Source: Streptomyces sp. NBC_01463
GTDB taxonomy: Bacteria > Actinomycetota > Actinomycetes > Streptomycetales > Streptomycetaceae
Assembly (NCBI GenBank): GCA_036227345.1
Contig: CP109468.1
Coordinates: 4,216,001 to 4,280,000, forward strand
Reading direction: 5' to 3'
Length of the DNA stretch: 64,000 nt
Shown: positions 60,055 to 64,000 of the stretch, piece by piece
Position numbering within the stretch: position 1 is the first letter of the stretch
How the letters are laid out: every line of letters begins with the position of its first letter
Notes under the pieces: generated by a model
Told to the model about the DNA's origin: nothing
What the model saw: only the letters and a program-made list of their open reading frames with translations
Databases searched by the model: none
Program-made: the position numbers and the translations under genes

Positions 60055-61393
60055 ATCGCGGAACGCACTCAAGCTGGGTGCGTTCCTGGCGAGCGTCCAA
60101 GCAACCGTGGTGATTCTGGCAACCCGCGCTGCGGCGGCCCCCACTCCTTCTCCCTCCCCGCCCAGCAACGGGAACTGCTCCCTCATCGTCGGCCCGGCCA
60201 AGGACTACTGCGAAGGCAGCAACTCCGCTCCCAAATCCAACGCCCCCGACAGCGTCGACCCCGCCCTCGACCCCCTCACCTCCCTCGGCCGCGGCTGCGC
60301 CGACGCCGCGGCCTGGATCGTGGGCAAGCTCAGCGAAGCCGTCAAAAGCACCGCGAACGTCGACTTCACCAACACCCGCTTCCTCCAGCAGTACGCGATC
60401 GTCTTCGCCGCCTCCACCGTGCTGACGCTCGTCCTGTGGCTGCTCGCCGTCGCCAAGCGGGCGATCCGCGGCGTGCCGCTGACCACCGCGATCTCCGAGG
60501 CCATCGGCTTCCTCTGGCTCACCGTGCTCGCCTCGGCCTTCACCCCGCTGATCCTCTACACGATCGTCTCCGCCACCGACGGCGTCACCGAGGTCATCGC
60601 CTCGTCATCTGGCGGGCAGACCGACGTCTTCTTCGGGTCGTTCGCCGAGGCGCTCAAGAAGGACTCCGACATCGGCGGCGGCCCGATCATGCTGATCGTC
60701 GTCTCGCTCGTGTCGATCCTCGCCGCCGGAATCCTCTGGCTTGAGCTCGTGATCCGCGCCGCCCTGCTCTACGTCGGCGCCCTGCTCGGAACCGCCGTGT
60801 ACGCGGGGCTCGTCGACAAGAACATGTGGGGACACGTACGCCGCTGGGCGGGCATCATGATCGCGGTGATCATGGTGAAGCCGGTCATCGTCATCGTGCT
60901 CGGACTGGCCGGCGCACTGTCATCGGACGACGGGCCCGACGCGTTCTCGGCCGTCGTCTCCGGGCTGGCCATCATCCTGCTGGCGATCTTCGCCTCCGGC
61001 ATGATCTACCGCTTCGTCCCCGGCTTCGGCGACGAGATCCAGGGCGCCCGCACCAACCGCAAGCAGGCCACCGACGGCTCCCAGGCCGCCGCGATGATCA
61101 GCTCCCCCGCCGCTCTCGTCTCGCAGGGCATCAAGACCCACAGCAGCCGCGGCGGCGGCCAGGACGGCGGCAGCAACAGCGGCGGCGGACGGCCCGCCAA
61201 CCCGGTCAGCGGCGGAGTCGCCGCGCACAGCTCCCGCAACTCCGGGAGCGGGGTCGGCGGCGGATCTGTCCCCTCCGCCGCACCTCCGCCCCGCAGCGGT
61301 TCGGGCCCCACCTCCGGCACCCCGCACAGCAGCCGCGGCTCGCGCGGATCAGGCAGTTCAGGTAACAAGAGCACAGGAGGTGGCGGGCGTTGA
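60044..61393 (+). CDS. Polytopic VirB6/TrbL-like membrane protein
   Basis: 449 residues from the ATG, overlapping the previous gene by 11 bases. A hydrophobic first segment (about 11-32) is followed by a cysteine-containing loop (GNCSLIVG, KDYCEGS). Five to six central helices follow, for example QYAIVFAASTVLTLVLWLLA and GIMIAVIMVKPVIVIVLGLA. The last 110 residues are Gly/Ser-rich. Such proteins form the inner channel core of conjugative systems. The pattern agrees with the SCO6881-type partner of SCO6880. It ends at a TTGA overlap with the next gene. Confidence 0.75.
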   Translation: MPAKSRNALKLGAFLASVQATVVILATRAAAAPTPSPSPPSNGNCSLIVGPAKDYCEGSNSAPKSNAPDSVDPALDPLTSLGRGCADAAAWIVGKLSEAVKSTANVDFTNTRFLQQYAIVFAASTVLTLVLWLLAVAKRAIRGVPLTTAISEAIGFLWLTVLASAFTPLILYTIVSATDGVTEVIASSSGGQTDVFFGSFAEALKKDSDIGGGPIMLIVVSLVSILAAGILWLELVIRAALLYVGALLGTAVYAGLVDKNMWGHVRRWAGIMIAVIMVKPVIVIVLGLAGALSSDDGPDAFSAVVSGLAIILLAIFASGMIYRFVPGFGDEIQGARTNRKQATDGSQAAAMISSPAALVSQGIKTHSSRGGGQDGGSNSGGGRPANPVSGGVAAHSSRNSGSGVGGGSVPSAAPPPRSGSGPTSGTPHSSRGSRGSGSSGNKSTGGGGR

Positions 61394-62940
61394 GCACGCA
61401 GTCCCATCCGATCGCGCCCCGCCGTACGTATCTCATCGGCCGGGCCCGGCCGAACGCGATGGTCGGCAAGAACCGCGAGACCGGCGAGATCGCCCTGATC
61501 ATCGCCGGGGCGTTCCTCGGCATGATGAGCGGACTCCTCGTCCCGGTCCTGTCGCTGCGGATCGTGCTGCTCACCGGCTTCCCGATGCTCGCCCTGGCGA
61601 TCGTCTACGTCCCGTACAAGCACCGCACGTTCTACAAGTGGTTCGAGATCAACCGCAGCTTCAAGCGCTCCCTGCGCCAGGGCACGGCCTACCGCTCCTC
61701 CGCCATGGAGGCCGGCGTCAGCGCCGACGGGCGCGAGGTCGAGATCGGGCCGCCCCCCGGCATCGGCCGGATCAACTGGCTGGCCGCCCCCTTCGGCCCG
61801 GACGAGATCGCCGTACTGCTGCACGCCGACCGCCGCACCGTCACCGCCGCGATCGAGATCGAGGGGCCGGGCGTCGGGCTGCGCGACAGCGAGGACCAGG
61901 AAGCGCTCGTCGACCGCTTCGGCACGCTCCTCAAGCACGTCGCGAACGGCGACGGCTTCGTGACCCGCATCCAGATGCTGGCCCGCACCCTGCCCGCCGA
62001 CCCCGACGCCCACGCCAAGGACGTCGCCCAGCGCGGCGACAAGGCCTCCCCCGGCTGGCTGCAGGAGTCCTACGACCAGCTCCAGTCGATGGTCTCCACC
62101 TCCAGCGAGCAGCACCGCGCCTACCTCGTCGCCTGCATGGAGTTCGACCGCGAGCTCGCCGCCGAGGCCAACGCCATGGCCCGCGCCGCCCGCCCGCACG
62201 CCGGACGCAAGCTCGACCGGGACGCCGGGCTCGCCGTCGTCATGGCCCGCGAGCTCACCGACATCTGCGCCCGCCTCGCCGAGGCCGACATCCGGGTGCG
62301 CCAGCCGCTCGGCCAGAGCCGTCTCGCCTCCCTCGTCCATTCCATGTACGACCCCGACCACCCCATCGACCACATCCAGGCCATGACGAAGCGCAACGCC
62401 TGGCCGGCCGAACTGGACGCGGTCGAGCCCACGTTCCTCCAGGCCAAGACCCGCGAGTCCTCCACCCGCGCCCCCTGGTGCCACTCCACGGCCTGGGTGA
62501 AGGAGTGGCCGATGACACCCGTCGGCGTCAACTTCCTCGCCCCGCTCCTCGTCCACACGCCCGACGTGATCCGTACGGTCGCGGTCTGCATGGACCTGGA
62601 ACCCACCGAGGTCGCCATCGAGCGGATGCTCACCGAGAAGACCAACGACGAGGCCGAGGCCAGCCGCCAGGCCAAGATGAACCGCACCGTCGACCCCCGC
62701 GACATCGCCGCCCACGGCCGGCTCGACCAGCGGGGTGAAGATCTCGCGAGCGGCGCGGCCGGGGTGAACCTCGTGGGGTACATCACCGTGTCGTCGCGTT
62801 CCCCCGAGTCCCTCGCCCGCGACAAGCGGACGATCCGGGCCTCGGCCGGCAAGTCGTATCTGAAGCTGGAGTGGTGCGACCGCGAGCACCACCGCGCCTT
62901 CGTGAACACCCTGCCCTTCGCCACCGGCATCCGCCGCTAG
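61390..62940 (+). CDS. SCO6880-family protein (N-terminal half of a split VirB4)
   Basis: 516 residues from a TTG. Two adjoining hydrophobic helices near the N-terminus (GEIALIIAGAFLGMMSGLLV and LRIVLLTGFPMLALAIVYVP) and a large soluble part with SDPDHP-like motifs. I recognise the block RPNAMVGKNRETGEIALIIA as the start of the SCO6880 family, which resembles the non-ATPase half of conjugative VirB4-type ATPases. The ATPase half is the separate next gene, 42 bases further on. It therefore forms part of a secretion/transfer-type apparatus. Confidence 0.78.
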   Translation: MSTQSHPIAPRRTYLIGRARPNAMVGKNRETGEIALIIAGAFLGMMSGLLVPVLSLRIVLLTGFPMLALAIVYVPYKHRTFYKWFEINRSFKRSLRQGTAYRSSAMEAGVSADGREVEIGPPPGIGRINWLAAPFGPDEIAVLLHADRRTVTAAIEIEGPGVGLRDSEDQEALVDRFGTLLKHVANGDGFVTRIQMLARTLPADPDAHAKDVAQRGDKASPGWLQESYDQLQSMVSTSSEQHRAYLVACMEFDRELAAEANAMARAARPHAGRKLDRDAGLAVVMARELTDICARLAEADIRVRQPLGQSRLASLVHSMYDPDHPIDHIQAMTKRNAWPAELDAVEPTFLQAKTRESSTRAPWCHSTAWVKEWPMTPVGVNFLAPLLVHTPDVIRTVAVCMDLEPTEVAIERMLTEKTNDEAEASRQAKMNRTVDPRDIAAHGRLDQRGEDLASGAAGVNLVGYITVSSRSPESLARDKRTIRASAGKSYLKLEWCDREHHRAFVNTLPFATGIRR

Positions 62941-62982
62941 CCCCGCACGACCGAGAGAGACGAAAGGGAGGTCGGTCACGCC

Positions 62983-64000
62983 ATGCGAGATCCGCTGTCC
63001 GCGTTGTCGGACGCCTTCACCGCCTTCCTCTTCGGGAAGGTGGAGACGACCCGGCTGCCCGTCCGCACCTCGACCGGACAGGCCCAGGCGGTCTACCTGC
63101 CCACCGCCGCCCCCGGCCTCGGCGACTCCGGCGTGATCATCGGCCGCGAGGTGTACTCCGGCAAGGGCTACATCTACGACCCCTTCCAGCTCTACGGCCA
63201 GCAGCTCCCCGCCCCGCACTGGCTGGTGCTCGGCGAGTCCGGGAACGGCAAGTCCGCGCTGGAGAAGACCTACGTGCTCCGCCAGCTCCGCTTCCGCGAC
63301 CGCCAGGTCGTCGTCCTGGACGCCCAGGGCGAGGACGGCGTCGGCGAATGGAACCTCATCGCCCAGGAGCTCGGCCTCACCCCCATCCGTCTCGACCCCA
63401 CCTCCGCGCTCAACGGCGGCATCCGGCTCAACCCGCTCGACCCGGCGATCACCACCACCGGGCAGCTCGCGCTGCTGCGCACCATCATCGAAGTCGCCAT
63501 GGGACACGGCCTCGACGAACGGTCCGGCTTCGCGCTGAAGGTCGCGCACGCCTATGTGAACGAGACGAAGACCGAGCGGCAGCCCGTCCTGATGGACATC
63601 GTCGACCAGCTGCGCCACCCGGAGCCGGAATCCGCCGAGGCGATGAACGTCGACATAGACGACGTACGGGCCTGGGGCCTGGACGTCGCCCTCGTCCTGG
63701 ACCGGCTCGTCGACGGCGACCTGCGCGGCATGTTCGACGGACCGACCTCCGCCGACATCGACCTCGACGCCCCGCTGATCGTCTTCGACCTCTCCCACAT
63801 CGACCGCAACTCCATCGCCATGCCGATCCTGATGGCGATCGTCGGCGTCTGGCTGGAGCACACCTGGATCAGGCCCGACCGGAAGAAGCGCATCTTCCTG
63901 GTCGAGGAGGCCTGGCACATCATCAACTCCCCGTTCGTGGCGCAGCTCTTCCAGCGGCTGCTGAAGTTCGGCCGCCGGCTCGGTCTCTCGTTCGTCGCCG
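62983..64000 (+). CDS. VirB4/TraC-type ATPase (partial, continues beyond window)
   Basis: The ATG at 62983 follows an AGGGAGG ribosome site; the frame runs off the right edge after 339 codons. Walker A is LGESGNGKSALEKT (about 84-97) and Walker B is RIFLVEEAWHIINS (about 304-317). An HLDPTSALN-like stretch precedes them. This is the ATPase domain of conjugative secretion motors. The split from its N-terminal half is typical of the actinobacterial SCO6880 arrangement. The C-terminus and later genes lie outside the window. Confidence 0.88.
   Translation, partial: MRDPLSALSDAFTAFLFGKVETTRLPVRTSTGQAQAVYLPTAAPGLGDSGVIIGREVYSGKGYIYDPFQLYGQQLPAPHWLVLGESGNGKSALEKTYVLRQLRFRDRQVVVLDAQGEDGVGEWNLIAQELGLTPIRLDPTSALNGGIRLNPLDPAITTTGQLALLRTIIEVAMGHGLDERSGFALKVAHAYVNETKTERQPVLMDIVDQLRHPEPESAEAMNVDIDDVRAWGLDVALVLDRLVDGDLRGMFDGPTSADIDLDAPLIVFDLSHIDRNSIAMPILMAIVGVWLEHTWIRPDRKKRIFLVEEAWHIINSPFVAQLFQRLLKFGRRLGLSFVA

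Overview
The window is a high-GC actinomycete chromosome segment, almost certainly from a Streptomyces. The grounds are strong G/C third-position bias, frequent GTG/TTG starts, mycothiol synthase (mshD), the nickel regulator nur, glnR, Tat-exported enzymes, a LASTG-type wall anchor and SCO6880-family transfer genes. From memory, the gene order matches the S. coelicolor core region around SCO4180 down to about SCO4127, read in decreasing order. No rRNA, tRNA or CRISPR was recognised.

Layout. (1) 0-11.2 kb, mostly minus strand: ygfZ (cut by the left edge), nur, a nitrobindin-like protein, a 33-residue membrane peptide, an operon of three related membrane-anchored proteins, a DsrE-like protein, and the rhodanese/sseC sulfur pair with a short leader peptide and an upstream palindrome. 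An LmeA-like protein, a Pro/Gln-rich multipass protein, a MoaD/ThiS protein and an alpha/beta hydrolase follow. (2) 11.4-18.5 kb, plus strand: glnR (preceded by a 19-codon overlapping upstream ORF), a LacI regulator, an HtrA-like protease, a two-component pair and a sortase substrate. (3) 18.5-22.7 kb: two gene relics, a PI-PLC-type enzyme, a 5'-nucleotidase and a ~290-bp nested inverted repeat. (4) 22.7-36.2 kb: mshD, a GntR/ABC operon with its own operator, then a phosphate block: ppk-CHAD-NUDIX, PHO box and pstSCAB, with convergent pit plus DUF47. (5) 36.3-41.0 kb: csoR with operator, a lipoprotein, a probable bicovalent flavoprotein, a 170-bp MITE and a PAP2 phosphatase. (6) 41.3-64 kb, accessory in character: a transglycosylase/NlpC-P60 enzyme, two tandem cassettes of a large DUF1023 alpha/beta-hydrolase protein plus a lipoprotein (one with a WXG-like gene), scattered orphans, and at the right edge a type IV secretion-like operon with a split VirB4.

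How the genes fit together. ppk, CHAD and NUDIX overlap or abut and are probably a polyphosphate unit next to high-affinity (pst) and low-affinity (pit) phosphate uptake; the PHO box fits PhoP control of pst. nur, glnR and csoR give nickel, nitrogen and copper sensing. The 41-64 kb region is the best place to look for something undescribed. The two cassettes share a C-terminal hydrolase and cognate lipoprotein but have unrelated N-termini (WXG-like helices versus membrane/pilin-like segment plus repeats). In one cassette the shared half lies in a patch of visibly lower GC, as if swapped in. About 10 kb away lies a secretion-type operon. A modular exported-hydrolase system is an inference, not shown by the sequence.
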